From positions 1 through 64,000 of the forward strand of contig NZ_JACXIY010000007.1 of assembly GCF_014705655.1 (NCBI RefSeq): a DNA stretch of 64,000 bases, written 5' to 3'. Positions 34,103 to 42,891 of this stretch are shown here, piece by piece. Positions within the stretch are counted from its first letter, which is position 1, and each line of letters begins with the position of its first letter. Below the pieces are notes generated by a model, which saw only the letters and a program-made list of their open reading frames with translations, was not told the DNA's origin and searched no databases. This DNA comes from Paenibacillus arenilitoris (GTDB taxonomy: Bacteria > Bacillota > Bacilli > Paenibacillales > Paenibacillaceae). Both the position numbers and the translations under genes were made by a program.

Positions 34103-35665
34103 ATGAACATATTGTTGGTGGACGACGAGGCGATCGACCTGGAATGGCTGCGCCGCAGAGTCGCGGGCAGCGATCTCGCCTTGAACGTGGTCGGGACGGC
34201 GGGCAGCGGCTTCAGCGCGTTGAAGCTGCTGGAGACGGAGCAGGTCGATATTATTTTGTCCGATATCCGGATGCCGATCATGACGGGGATGGAGTTTGCC
34301 CGGAAGGCGAAGGAGCTTCAGCCGCAGGTGCAGATCGTCTTCATCAGCGGCCACGAGGATTTCGGCTATGCCAAGGAAGCGCTGCAGATCAACGCGGCGG
34401 GCTATTTGCTCAAGCCGGTGGACGACCGCGAGCTGTACGACATGCTGCGCTCGTTGTGCGAGAAGGTGGGCAAGGAGAGAGAACAGCACCGCAGCGTGGC
34501 GGAAGCGCTGTCGCTCGTAAACCGGGAGCTGCTTCTCCGCTGGTTTAACGAACCGGCTCAGGATCAGGCCAAGCTGCAGCATATACACGACTTTTTGGCG
34601 CCGCTGCTTGCGTTTGGCACCGCCGCAGCCATCATCGAAGCGGACGATCTCGAGTGGAAGCTGCCGAAGGAGGAGGAGAGGCGGGCGTGCTTGAGCCGAA
34701 TCTCGCGATTTATCGAGGCGTTTGCTAGCGAACGCGGCGCCGGCACCTTCATCGCCGGCTACGATTCGCGCTTCGTCCTGCTTGCGAACGTGGAGGAGGA
34801 GCGCTTCGCCTCCTTGCTCGAGGAGCTTATCGGCGCGGTGCGGCGGTCGTTCCCGGTGACGATTACCGTCGGCATCGGCATGTACGCGAAGGAGCTCGGC
34901 CGGCTGCATGAATCGTACCGGCAGGCGCAGGCCGCGCTCAGCGCGAAGTGGCTGCTCGGCAAGAACCGCTTGATCAACGACGGATCGAAATCGTCGCCGA
35001 AAGCGGCCTTCGCGCCGAGAATCGAAGAAACCGTCGAGAAAATGCTGGAGGCCATACTCGACTACGACCTGGTCACGATCGACGATTGCCTGATCGAGTT
35101 GTTCAACCGAAGCGTGGCCATGTCGCGGAAGCAGGACGTGTACGACCTGATCGTCCGCGTAACGTCGAAGCTCCATGCGGATCTGCTGCAGCAAAGCGAG
35201 AACTTGTACGAGCTGCTGAAGTGGGAATCGCATCAGCCGGCGGTGCTGTATCATTTCGAAACGATGGGCGACGTGCTCTCCTGGCTCCGGAGAAGGTTCT
35301 TCGAATTGTCGGAGCTGCTGTACGCGAAGAAGCGGAAGCAGAGCCGGAAGCTGGTCGGCGAGATCGTGAATTACGTCGACGAGAAGCTCGAGCATCGGGT
35401 TACGCTGAAGGAGGTGGCGGCCCGCTTCGCTTTCACCCCGAACTATCTCGGTCATCTGTTCAAGGAAGAGACGGGCACGCTGTTCAGCGATTTTCTGAAC
35501 GAGCGGCGGATGAACCGCGTCTGCGAGCTGCTTGCCGACCCTACGCTCAAAATCTACGAGATCGCCGAGCGGGTAGGCTACAAAAACATCATTTACTTCA
35601 ACCGGCAGTTCAAGCAATCGACGGGCATGACGCCGGGCGAATACCGGAAGAAGCACAACATATAG
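34103..35665 (+). CDS. YesN-type response regulator (REC-AraC), sugar locus 2
   Basis: 520 residues. Receiver 1-120 (LLVDDEAIDLEWL, phosphoacceptor Asp in IILSDIRMP, LLKPVDDRE), a divergent middle region, and two AraC helix-turn-helix motifs at about 415-515 (FTPNYLGHLFKEETGT; VGYKNIIYFNRQFKQSTG). The ATG at 34103 has AGGGGAGG 11 nt upstream; the long upstream extension of the frame overlaps the kinase gene and is not real. Expected target: the permease operon that starts at 35860. Confidence 0.93.
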   Translation: MNILLVDDEAIDLEWLRRRVAGSDLALNVVGTAGSGFSALKLLETEQVDIILSDIRMPIMTGMEFARKAKELQPQVQIVFISGHEDFGYAKEALQINAAGYLLKPVDDRELYDMLRSLCEKVGKEREQHRSVAEALSLVNRELLLRWFNEPAQDQAKLQHIHDFLAPLLAFGTAAAIIEADDLEWKLPKEEERRACLSRISRFIEAFASERGAGTFIAGYDSRFVLLANVEEERFASLLEELIGAVRRSFPVTITVGIGMYAKELGRLHESYRQAQAALSAKWLLGKNRLINDGSKSSPKAAFAPRIEETVEKMLEAILDYDLVTIDDCLIELFNRSVAMSRKQDVYDLIVRVTSKLHADLLQQSENLYELLKWESHQPAVLYHFETMGDVLSWLRRRFFELSELLYAKKRKQSRKLVGEIVNYVDEKLEHRVTLKEVAARFAFTPNYLGHLFKEETGTLFSDFLNERRMNRVCELLADPTLKIYEIAERVGYKNIIYFNRQFKQSTGMTPGEYRKKHNI

Positions 35666-35859
35666 CCGCTTGTCTGTATAATAAGTCCGCTTCTCTGCCG
35701 GGATGCGGGCTTATTTGTTATGCGCGCGCGGGAATAAACCTAACGCACACAAATCGTAGAATAAGTATTACTTTTAGTTGATTGCCTTCCTTATGTGATT
35801 CCCGGCCTCTTTATATAATGGATTTACATACGAGAGAGAGTTACGGGAGGAGTGTTCAG

Positions 35860-36780
35860 ATGAACCGACGCGGATTTTGGGGCGATGTGAGGAAGTATAG
35901 GACGCTGCTTCTCATGCTTGCGCCGGCGGTATTGTTTTTTCTAGTGTTCGCTTACGTGCCGATGGCCGGTATCGTGCTTGCGTTCAAGCAGTACAACTAC
36001 GGAGGCGGCATATTCGGAAGCCCTTGGAACGGACTCGACAATTTCCGGTTTTTCTTCGAATCGGGCAACGCCTGGATGGTGACGCGGAATACCGCGCTTT
36101 ATAATATCGCGTTCATTATCGTCAACAACGTGCTTCAAATCGCCGCGGCGATATTGCTGTTCGAGGCGGTAGGCAAGTGGTTCCGCAAAATATCGCAGAC
36201 ATTCATGTTCCTGCCCTACTTCATTTCATGGGTCGTCGTCGGCGCGATCGCCTACAACCTGTTCAACTACGACGTCGGCACGCTTAACGTTATGTTGACG
36301 GCTATCGGGCTCGAGCCGGTCGACATTTACAACACGCCGTCCTACTGGCCGTTCATCCTCGTGCTCGTATCGGCATGGAAGACGCTCGGCTACGGCTCGG
36401 TCATGTATTTGGCCGCGATTACCGGCATCGACACCGAAATGTACGAAGCCGCGGAAATCGACGGCGCGAACGTGTTCCAGCGGATCTTCCGCATTACGAT
36501 TCCGAACCTGTATCCGACGCTGATCATCCTGGCGCTGCTTGCGATCGGCAACATTTTCCGAGGCGACTTCGGGATGTTCTACAACATGGTCGGCAACAAC
36601 GGCCTGCTCTTCTCGGCCACGGACGTCATTGATACCTTCGTGTTCCGGTCGCTCACGACGTCGAACGAAATCGGCTTATCGGCCGCGGCGGGCTTTTATC
36701 AATCCGTTCTCGGTTTTGCGACGATCTTGCTGGCAAACTATGCGGTGCGTAAATACGACAAGGATCACGCTTTGTTCTAA
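35860..36780 (+). CDS. Sugar ABC transporter permease, LplB/YteP family, sugar locus 2
   Basis: 306 residues, six helices. AYVPMAGIVLAFKQYNY and FLPYFISWVVVG are family marks; the EAA loop is MYEAAEIDGANVFQRIFRI. GGGAGGAG lies 7 nt before the ATG at 35860. A TATAAT at 35814-35819 could be a -10 box, but no convincing -35 box accompanies it, as expected for an activator-dependent promoter. Confidence 0.93.
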   Translation: MNRRGFWGDVRKYRTLLLMLAPAVLFFLVFAYVPMAGIVLAFKQYNYGGGIFGSPWNGLDNFRFFFESGNAWMVTRNTALYNIAFIIVNNVLQIAAAILLFEAVGKWFRKISQTFMFLPYFISWVVVGAIAYNLFNYDVGTLNVMLTAIGLEPVDIYNTPSYWPFILVLVSAWKTLGYGSVMYLAAITGIDTEMYEAAEIDGANVFQRIFRITIPNLYPTLIILALLAIGNIFRGDFGMFYNMVGNNGLLFSATDVIDTFVFRSLTTSNEIGLSAAAGFYQSVLGFATILLANYAVRKYDKDHALF

Positions 36781-36794
36781 AACGGAGGGATAAC

Positions 36795-37733
36795 ATGAGC
36801 GCTACGACGACAACGAACGATAAACCCATCATCGCGCAGCGGGGAGCGGGAAAGAAGCAATACGACCGCGTGCTGCTCTCGGCGATCGGCTACGTCTTTA
36901 TTACGCTGCTGGCGATACTGTGCATCATCCCGTTTCTGATGATCGTCTCCTCCTCGCTGACGGAGGAGTCCACAATCGTCGAAAACGGCTTCCAGCTTAT
37001 ACCGGCCGCCTTTTCGCTTGACGCTTACGAGCTGTTGTTCAAATACCCGGGCCAAATTTTGAAGGCTTACGGCGTGACGATCGCGGTCACGGTTATCGGG
37101 ACGGCGACCGGCTTGTTCCTGACGGCCATGACGTCCTACGTGCTGGCGCGCAAAGATTTCAAATGGCGCAATTCGTTCTCGTTCTTCTTCTTCTTCACGA
37201 CGCTGTTCAGCGGCGGACTCGTGCCTTGGTACTTGATGATCATCAACTACCTGGATCTGAAGGACCGCATGCTCGTGCTGATTCTGCCGATGCTGCTGAA
37301 CGTGTTCTATATTATCGTCATGAAATCGTTCATGAGCAGCATCCCCGAGGCGATTACCGAATCGGCCAAAATCGACGGGGCAGGCGACTTCCGAATTTTC
37401 ATGCAGCTCATTATCCCGCTGTCCAAGCCGGCGCTCGCGACGATCGGCTTGTTCATCGCCCTCGGCTATTGGAACGACTGGTACAACGCGCTGCTGTTCG
37501 TCAGCAACGAGAACTTGATGCCGCTGCAGTACTATTTGTACAAAATGCTGGGCAACATGGACGGCATGCGCAGAGCGATGATCAGCTCGGGAGCCGTCGT
37601 CACGATGAACATCCCGACCGAGAGCCTCAAGATGGCGATGACGATCGTCGCCACGGGCCCGATTCTGCTCGCTTATCCGTTCATCCAGCGGTATTTCGTG
37701 CAAGGCTTGACGATCGGCGCCGTGAAAGGATGA
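36795..37733 (+). CDS. Sugar ABC transporter permease, YtcP/LplC family, sugar locus 2
   Basis: 312 residues. EAITESAKIDGAGDFRIFMQ is the EAA loop; YPFIQRYFVQGLTIGAVKG is the family C-terminus. GGAGGGAT precedes the ATG. It follows its partner by 14 bp. Confidence 0.94.
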   Translation: MSATTTTNDKPIIAQRGAGKKQYDRVLLSAIGYVFITLLAILCIIPFLMIVSSSLTEESTIVENGFQLIPAAFSLDAYELLFKYPGQILKAYGVTIAVTVIGTATGLFLTAMTSYVLARKDFKWRNSFSFFFFFTTLFSGGLVPWYLMIINYLDLKDRMLVLILPMLLNVFYIIVMKSFMSSIPEAITESAKIDGAGDFRIFMQLIIPLSKPALATIGLFIALGYWNDWYNALLFVSNENLMPLQYYLYKMLGNMDGMRRAMISSGAVVTMNIPTESLKMAMTIVATGPILLAYPFIQRYFVQGLTIGAVKG

Positions 37734-37789
37734 CCTCAGGGCAACCTGGTTATCATAAATTAATGAATTTATAGGGGGAATTACCGGTC

Positions 37790-39358
37790 ATGCGGAACAA
37801 AAAATCATTCATGCTCTTATTTGCCCTCGTGCTTGTATTGGCAACGGTGCTCGGCGCATGCGGAAGCAGCAGCAATGGAGGCAATACCGAAGCGAGCGAC
37901 TCGCCTTCGAACGGCGCCGCCGAGACTCCGGCGGACGGCGGCAACGCCGGCACGGCCGAAGAGCTCGTCATCAAGATGCTGCTCGTCGGCGGGAAACCGA
38001 TCGATTACGACGCGGTCTTCGCCGAGCTGAACAAGACGCTGAAGGAAAAAGTGAACGCCACGGTCGAAGCGGAATTTCTCGACTGGGCCGACTGGACGCA
38101 AAAATATCCGTTGAAGTTCGCGGCGGGCGAAGACTTCGACATCGCCTACACGGCGAACTGGGCGTTCTATAACGACCAGGCGCTGAAGGGCGGCTTCCTG
38201 GAGCTGACGGACGACATGCTGTCGGAATATATGCCGCTGACTTGGAAAGCGATGCCGAAGGTGGCTTGGGAGCAATCCAAAGTGAACGGCAAGCAGTACA
38301 TGGTGCCGAACAACAACCCGGAAGTGACGGACAAAGCGGTGCTGATCCGCGACGATCTGCGCAAGAAATACAACCTCGATCCGGTTATCAGCCCGGAAAC
38401 GTTCGCGAATTACGCGAAGACGGTCGCGGCGAACGAGAAAGGCATCAACGCCTACAACGCCAAAGCGGCCGACGGCTGGAAATGGCATGAGCTGGACCAA
38501 ATTTTGCTCGAGCAGCAGAACGAATGGAACCTCGTCGACTATAGCATGCCGCTCGCTTACAAGCTCGACGACGCGGCGGGCAAAGTGTTCAACGTGTACG
38601 ATACGCCCGAATTCAAACAGCTTCTTGCCTACTACAAAGATTTGGCCGACAACAACGCCTGGTCCAAAAACGTAGTCAGCAACAAAAACGACGTTTGGCA
38701 GGACATGAAAGCCGGCAAAACGGCTTCCTATGCGCATAACCTCGGCACCCTCGCGATGAACCTGGCGGAGCTGCGCCGCGAGCAGCCGGAAGTCGAGCTT
38801 GCGATTGCGGACCTTACGCCGGACAAGAAGAAAATCGCCGCCATCTCGACGCAGAACGGCTTCGCGATCCACGCGCCATCGAAGAAAGCGGAACGATCGC
38901 TGATGGTCATCGACCTGCTGCAGAACGATAAAGAAATCCATGACCTGTTCATGTACGGCGTAGCGGGCACGCATTACGAGCCGGTCGGCGACGACAAGTT
39001 CAACGCGACGGCCGGCACGCCTAACTATACCGGCTTCTCGAACTGGGGCGCCAACTCGCCGCTGAACCGCAAGGACGCTTCTTACCCTGCGGAAGCGGAC
39101 GCGATCGCCGCCGCTTGGGAAGAGAAGGTGTACCACTTCGATCTGGAGACGTTCGTCTTCAACGATGCGAACGTGAAGAACGAAGTCGCCAACGTGGGCA
39201 ACGTCATGCTCCGTTACGCGATTCCGCTCGAATACGGCTTGATCCCGGACATCGAGAAGGGCCATGCCGATCTGATCAAGCAGCTGCAAGCGGCCGGCAT
39301 CGACAAGCTGCAGCAGGAGCTTCAAAAGCAGATCGACGAATTTCTCGGGGGCAAGTAA
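37790..39358 (+). CDS. Extracellular sugar-binding lipoprotein (LipO-like), sugar locus 2
   Basis: 522 residues. Lipobox LGAC with C24, Ser/Gly/Asn linker, then a solute-binding fold with LVGGKPIDYDAVFAELNKTL near the start. This DUF3502-like type of LipO protein is common beside LplB/YtcP permeases. GGGGGAATT precedes the ATG by about 8 nt. Substrate is probably a beta-1,4-galacto-oligosaccharide because a galactanase gene follows. Confidence 0.92.
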   Translation: MRNKKSFMLLFALVLVLATVLGACGSSSNGGNTEASDSPSNGAAETPADGGNAGTAEELVIKMLLVGGKPIDYDAVFAELNKTLKEKVNATVEAEFLDWADWTQKYPLKFAAGEDFDIAYTANWAFYNDQALKGGFLELTDDMLSEYMPLTWKAMPKVAWEQSKVNGKQYMVPNNNPEVTDKAVLIRDDLRKKYNLDPVISPETFANYAKTVAANEKGINAYNAKAADGWKWHELDQILLEQQNEWNLVDYSMPLAYKLDDAAGKVFNVYDTPEFKQLLAYYKDLADNNAWSKNVVSNKNDVWQDMKAGKTASYAHNLGTLAMNLAELRREQPEVELAIADLTPDKKKIAAISTQNGFAIHAPSKKAERSLMVIDLLQNDKEIHDLFMYGVAGTHYEPVGDDKFNATAGTPNYTGFSNWGANSPLNRKDASYPAEADAIAAAWEEKVYHFDLETFVFNDANVKNEVANVGNVMLRYAIPLEYGLIPDIEKGHADLIKQLQAAGIDKLQQELQKQIDEFLGGK

Positions 39359-39371
39359 ATGATCGGAGAAG

Positions 39372-39410
39372 AGGAGGAGACGAAGGTCCAAGGTCTCCTC
39401 CTTTTTTTTT
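39372..39410 (+). terminator. Terminator between binding-protein and GH53 genes
   Basis: AGGAGGAGAC (39372-39381) pairs with GTCTCCTCCT (39393-39402), followed by T up to 39410. It begins 13 nt after the stop of the lipoprotein gene and 59 nt before the galactanase start, so the galactanase depends on read-through or on its own promoter. Confidence 0.85.
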
Positions 39411-39430
39411 CAAAAAAGGGAGCGGCGTTG

Positions 39431-40465
39431 ATGGGGAATACGTTCATTATAGGGATGGATATGTCGTTTTTGGATGAAATCGAGACGTTCGGCGGCAAGT
39501 ACGAGGAGGACGGGCAGGAGGGCGACGCGCTGCGAATTATGAAAAACAACGGGGTTAACGCCATTCGCCTGCGCATTTGGAACGAGCCGGAGGGCGGCTT
39601 CTGCAACCTGGAGCGCACGCTGCTGATGGCGAAGCGGATCAAGGAGCTGGACATGCATTTTCTGCTCGACTTCCATTACTCCGACAAGTGGGCCGATCCC
39701 GCGAACCAGTGGAAGCCGAAGGCTTGGGCGGATTCGAGCTTCGAGGTGCTGAACGACCAGGTGTTCAATTACACCTACTTCGTCTTGTCCGAGTTAAAGG
39801 GACAGGGAACGGTGCCGGACATGGTCCAGATCGGCAACGAGATTACGCCGGGCATGCTGTGGGACGACGGCAAGGTGGACGGCGAATTCGATACCGAGGA
39901 GCAGTGGGCGAAGTTCGCGACCTTGGTGAAGTCGGGCATCGTGGCGGCGAAGGCCGTCGATCCGACGATCCATATTATGATCCACATCGACCGCGGCGGC
40001 GATCTGGAGGCAAGCCGGCGGTTTTTCGAGAAATTCGCCGAGCACGGCGTGGAATACGATACGATCGGCCTGTCCTTCTATCCGTGGTGGCACGGCAGCC
40101 TGGACGATTTGAGCCGCAACTTGTCGGAGCTTGCCGGGCAATTCGATAAGGACATTAACGTCGTGGAGACCGCCTACCCGTGGACGCTGGACGCGGCGGA
40201 GGGCAGAAGCTTCATCGTGGAGCGGGAGGAGCAGCTGCATCCGGGCTACCCGGCGACCGTGCAAGGGCAGGCGGATTATTTGCTCGATCTGATGACGATC
40301 ATCAAGAAGGCGGCGGGCCCCCGGGGCGTCGGTTTCTATTGGTGGGAGCCGGCCTGGATTCCGTCGAGGGAGGAATGGTCGGTCGGACATAGAAACAATT
40401 GGTCCAATTTGACGCTGTTCGATTACGACGGGCGCAAGCTCCCGGCTTTGACGGCATTGAAATAG
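39431..40465 (+). CDS. GH53 endo-beta-1,4-galactanase without a signal peptide
   Basis: 344 residues, a complete GH53 barrel that cleaves beta-1,4-galactan (type I arabinogalactan side chains of pectin). Acid/base E137 lies in QIGNEITPG and nucleophile E246 in VVETAYPW. GMDMSFLDEIE at the N-terminus and FYWWEPAWIP near the end are family marks. The ATG at 39431 follows AAGGGAG. There is no signal peptide, unlike the secreted GanB of B. subtilis, so it should act in the cytoplasm on imported galacto-oligosaccharides. A terminator separates it from the lipoprotein gene. Confidence 0.92.
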   Translation: MGNTFIIGMDMSFLDEIETFGGKYEEDGQEGDALRIMKNNGVNAIRLRIWNEPEGGFCNLERTLLMAKRIKELDMHFLLDFHYSDKWADPANQWKPKAWADSSFEVLNDQVFNYTYFVLSELKGQGTVPDMVQIGNEITPGMLWDDGKVDGEFDTEEQWAKFATLVKSGIVAAKAVDPTIHIMIHIDRGGDLEASRRFFEKFAEHGVEYDTIGLSFYPWWHGSLDDLSRNLSELAGQFDKDINVVETAYPWTLDAAEGRSFIVEREEQLHPGYPATVQGQADYLLDLMTIIKKAAGPRGVGFYWWEPAWIPSREEWSVGHRNNWSNLTLFDYDGRKLPALTALK

Positions 40466-40523
40466 GGAAGGCGAACGACAGCGGCTGAGGCGCTTCATCG
40501 TTTTCTTCATTCGATAAGCGCAT

Positions 40524-41852
40524 TTATACGAGGCTCTCCTTCGACAAGGAGGGCCTTTGCGCGTTGGAGACGCCTTTCGACGTTACGAGGCTAGCCATCC
40601 GATCGAGCGCGTAAGCGGCGGTCAGGAACAGCAGGAAGACGTTCGGGTAGCCGTACCGGTTAAACGTTATGAACGGAAGATAGATGACGGTGAAATAGGC
40701 GAGGACAAGCAGCATGAGCCTATGCGGAGCGCTCCTCCTCATCGCCGGCTTCATGAGCATAAGCGCAATGCCCGCGGCGCCGAGCGCCATCATAATAATA
40801 TGATAAATAGCGACGCCCGTTCCGCTTACGCCGAACACCGTCTTCCAATAGAACGGCCCCGCATACAACCCCGCCACCTTGTCGACGGTATACCATTTCA
40901 AGTACGTCAGCGGCTGCTCCCGGAAGCCGAAGCTCATAATTTTCTTGGCGGTCTCCGCCATATCGTCGTCCGACCCGGCGAACAGGCTGTCCTTGCCGCC
41001 CTCGTATTCCGGATGCGCGTCGAAGAAAGGCCGCGGCGGCGCTTCGTCATGGATCAGCGCGCCGAGCAGCAGCGGGCTGCCCGCCGATTTCGTGAACGGG
41101 ATGAACGCATCGAACGCCATGTAGTTGCGAACCCACCAAGGCGACAGCATGACGATAAGGACGGCGGCGACTACCGCCGTCCGCTTCAGGATCAAGCGCC
41201 AGTCCGTCCGCTGTGCCAGCCACAGCAGAAACAGCACGCCCGGGAACAACGCCGCCTGCGGCTTAAAATAACAGGCCAGCCCGACAAGCGCGGCCGCCAT
41301 GGCGTAATGCTTCGTTCGGCCGCTCTTCAAGGCGGCGAGGCTGGCGAGGATGAGCAGCATAACGATCGTTCGGAATATCGTCTCCGACAAAATGACGCCC
41401 GCCGAAAAATAATCGGGCAAGTAGAGCGCGGAAGCGGCGGCGGCGATCAGAGCCGCACGGCTGCCGAACAAACGATTCGCGATCGCGAAAATCAGATAGA
41501 CCGAGCAAGCCTGCAAAGCGGACTGTACGATACGGAACGCCGTCACCGCGTCGCCGTCCTGGCCGAACAGAAGCATGAGACCGGACAGGACGAGCGGCAT
41601 GCCCGGCATGATGAAGGCGGAGGACGCTTCGCCGCTGTTGTAGGCAAGCGTATGCTTGTTTAATAGGATTTTGGCGCTGTTCACGTACTTGACGTCGTCG
41701 TTGTCCAGCTTCTCGTAGGAGCCCAGCAAGTAATGATCACCGTACATCAGCGCAGACGCCGCGCTCGCCGCAAATACGAGAATAACGATTGCAAGGAGTG
41801 CAAATTTGACCGGTTTGGATACGTCCATTAGCTTAAACAATTGCAGCGACAC
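40524..41852 (-). CDS. GT-C-type membrane glycosyltransferase-like protein (PMT/ArnT-like)
   Basis: About 442 residues with roughly eleven to twelve hydrophobic helices. The long first extracytoplasmic loop with acidic residues (YEKLDNDDVKYVNSAKILL) and the FMPGMPLVLSGLMLLFGQ-like segment after it resemble GT-C enzymes of the PMT_2/ArnT type, which move a sugar from a polyprenyl carrier. Acceptor and sugar cannot be told. The start is unsure: GTG 41852 overlaps its ribosome site, TTG 41840 is better spaced from AAAGGTG, and the first ATG is at 41828. It is monocistronic and its stop is 58 bp from the convergent GH53 gene. Confidence 0.75.
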   Translation of the reverse strand: MSLQLFKLMDVSKPVKFALLAIVILVFAASAASALMYGDHYLLGSYEKLDNDDVKYVNSAKILLNKHTLAYNSGEASSAFIMPGMPLVLSGLMLLFGQDGDAVTAFRIVQSALQACSVYLIFAIANRLFGSRAALIAAAASALYLPDYFSAGVILSETIFRTIVMLLILASLAALKSGRTKHYAMAAALVGLACYFKPQAALFPGVLFLLWLAQRTDWRLILKRTAVVAAVLIVMLSPWWVRNYMAFDAFIPFTKSAGSPLLLGALIHDEAPPRPFFDAHPEYEGGKDSLFAGSDDDMAETAKKIMSFGFREQPLTYLKWYTVDKVAGLYAGPFYWKTVFGVSGTGVAIYHIIMMALGAAGIALMLMKPAMRRSAPHRLMLLVLAYFTVIYLPFITFNRYGYPNVFLLFLTAAYALDRMASLVTSKGVSNAQRPSLSKESLV

Positions 41853-41968
41853 CTTTCCTGTTCGTTAGTGGAATTACTTTGTATTTTAAGGACCGATTAT
41901 TATTGAGACGTTAATTCCGGGTAAAAGGTTTTAAATTCCAAAAAAGAAGTTTGCAGGCAGTCCGCTGA

Positions 41969-41997
41969 TTCAAATGGTACTTTCCCGTTTATATAAA
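41969..41997 (+). promoter_or_regulatory. Possible sigma-A promoter of ytxH
   Basis: TTCAAA (41969-41974) and TATAAA (41992-41997) are 17 bp apart, 64 bp before the ATG of ytxH. I found no sigma-B-type sequence here. Confidence 0.4.
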
Positions 41998-42060
41998 AGG
42001 TAGAAGTCGCTTCAAAATACGAAGGAACGGCAATCGCCGTTCGAAAAGGAGAGATAGAGG

Positions 42061-42381
42061 ATGGCTAAAGAACAAACGGGCAGCGGAGTGGTGCTGGGCG
42101 CGATCATAGGAGGAGCCGTGGGCGCGGTATCGGCGCTGCTGCTGGCGCCGAAATCGGGCGCGGAGCTGCGGGAGGATATCTCGGGCAAATGGCAATCCGT
42201 CAGTCAAAAGACGAAGGAAATGGCGTCGGCGGTCGGCCGGCAGACGAAGACGCTGGCAAGCAAAATCGGCGACGAGGCTTCGGATTTGGCCGGACAGGCC
42301 AAAAAATCGAACGAGAACGTCATGGACGCCCTGACCGCGGCGAAGGACGAGGTGAAGGAAGAAGCGCAAGCGTCGCGCTAG
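42061..42381 (+). CDS. ytxH: YtxH-domain general stress protein
   Basis: 106 residues. The glycine-rich N-terminal membrane segment (VLGAIIGGAVGAVSALLLAPKSG) is diagnostic of YtxH (Pfam 'gas vesicle protein-like' YtxH). A helical, charged tail follows. In B. subtilis ytxG-ytxH-ytxJ is a sigma-B-dependent stress operon; here the ytxG homologue is about 1.8 kb away on the other strand, leading the sigB operon. GGAGAGATAGAGG precedes the ATG. Function beyond stress association is unknown. Confidence 0.88.
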   Translation: MAKEQTGSGVVLGAIIGGAVGAVSALLLAPKSGAELREDISGKWQSVSQKTKEMASAVGRQTKTLASKIGDEASDLAGQAKKSNENVMDALTAAKDEVKEEAQASR

Positions 42382-42401
42382 GCGCTTCTTCCTTCGCCTG
42401 C

Positions 42402-42454
42402 AAGGGAGCTGTCTCGGAAGGTTCTGAAGCAACCGAAGAGACAGCTCCCTTTTC
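42402..42454 (+). terminator. Terminator of ytxH
   Basis: AAGGGAGCTGTCTC (42402-42415) pairs with GAGACAGCTCCCTT (42438-42451), followed by TT. The 22-nt loop is long for a terminator but the stem is perfect. Confidence 0.75.
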
Positions 42455-42627
42455 CGCACGGACCAACCTCTCCCGACAAAGGACTGCGGAAGGTATCGCA
42501 TAAAATAACCTTCGCGCTCGCTTGCTCACGCCTCTCGCTTTGCCCTCTTTCCCAAGCGATTTCCGAACGCGTTCGCCTTCTTCGACAAGGTTACTCTGGG
42601 AGTAGGCGGTCTGTTCGTAAATTCAAA

Positions 42628-42805
42628 ATATGTAATTAAATCTTTCATTTCCTCATTTATTCGGATTTAATTTCAGCATTTGAATTTAAACGCTACCTTT
42701 CGAGCGTTTCATTCTGATCGTAACCGTACAAGTTTAAAAATTTGCAACTAATGTCTTATATTTCCTCCATCTATCGCTCTTAATTTAAGTTTTTGAAATT
42801 AAACC
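42628..42805. repeat. Imperfect 66-bp direct repeat, two copies
   Basis: Copies at 42628-42693 and 42739-42805 share the ordered blocks ATTTCCTC, TTAATTT and TTTGAA(A/T)TTAAAC. I judge them about 70% identical by eye. Start points are 111 bp apart. Confidence 0.55.
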
Positions 42806-42855
42806 TCTGTAGAGGCTTTGACCTGCCGATAAGCGGCAGCAGACCAAATACGGGA

Positions 42856-42884
42856 AATGGCGGTGCAGGGTTGGCACCGCCATT
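42856..42884 (-). terminator. Hairpin after sigB
   Basis: AATGGCGGTGC (42856-42866) pairs perfectly with GCACCGCCATT (42874-42884) 8 nt after the sigB stop. The T tract on the minus strand is short, so termination efficiency is uncertain. Confidence 0.65.
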
Positions 42885-42891
42885 GTTATAT

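Larger units (their letters stand above)
42455..42891. other. AT-rich intergenic region with an imperfect direct repeat
   Basis: This 437 bp between ytxH and sigB holds no credible ORF. From 42620 to 42810 it is strikingly AT-rich. It contains two similar copies of a roughly 66-bp sequence (42628-42693 and 42739-42805), a hairpin between them (AAACGCT 42688-42694 with AGCGTTT 42703-42709) and a further hairpin near 42827-42843 (CTGCCG/CGGCAG). Confidence 0.6.

Noticed and set aside
33989..35656. 555-codon minus frame opposite the locus 2 response regulator
   Set aside because: No family features; a mirror of the REC-AraC gene. The same applies to 37817-39391 and 59827-61485.
41919..41924. 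GGGTAA before ytxH as a sigma-B -10 box
   Set aside because: No GTTT-like -35 box lies 13-15 bp upstream. A sigma-A-like pair nearer the gene fits better.
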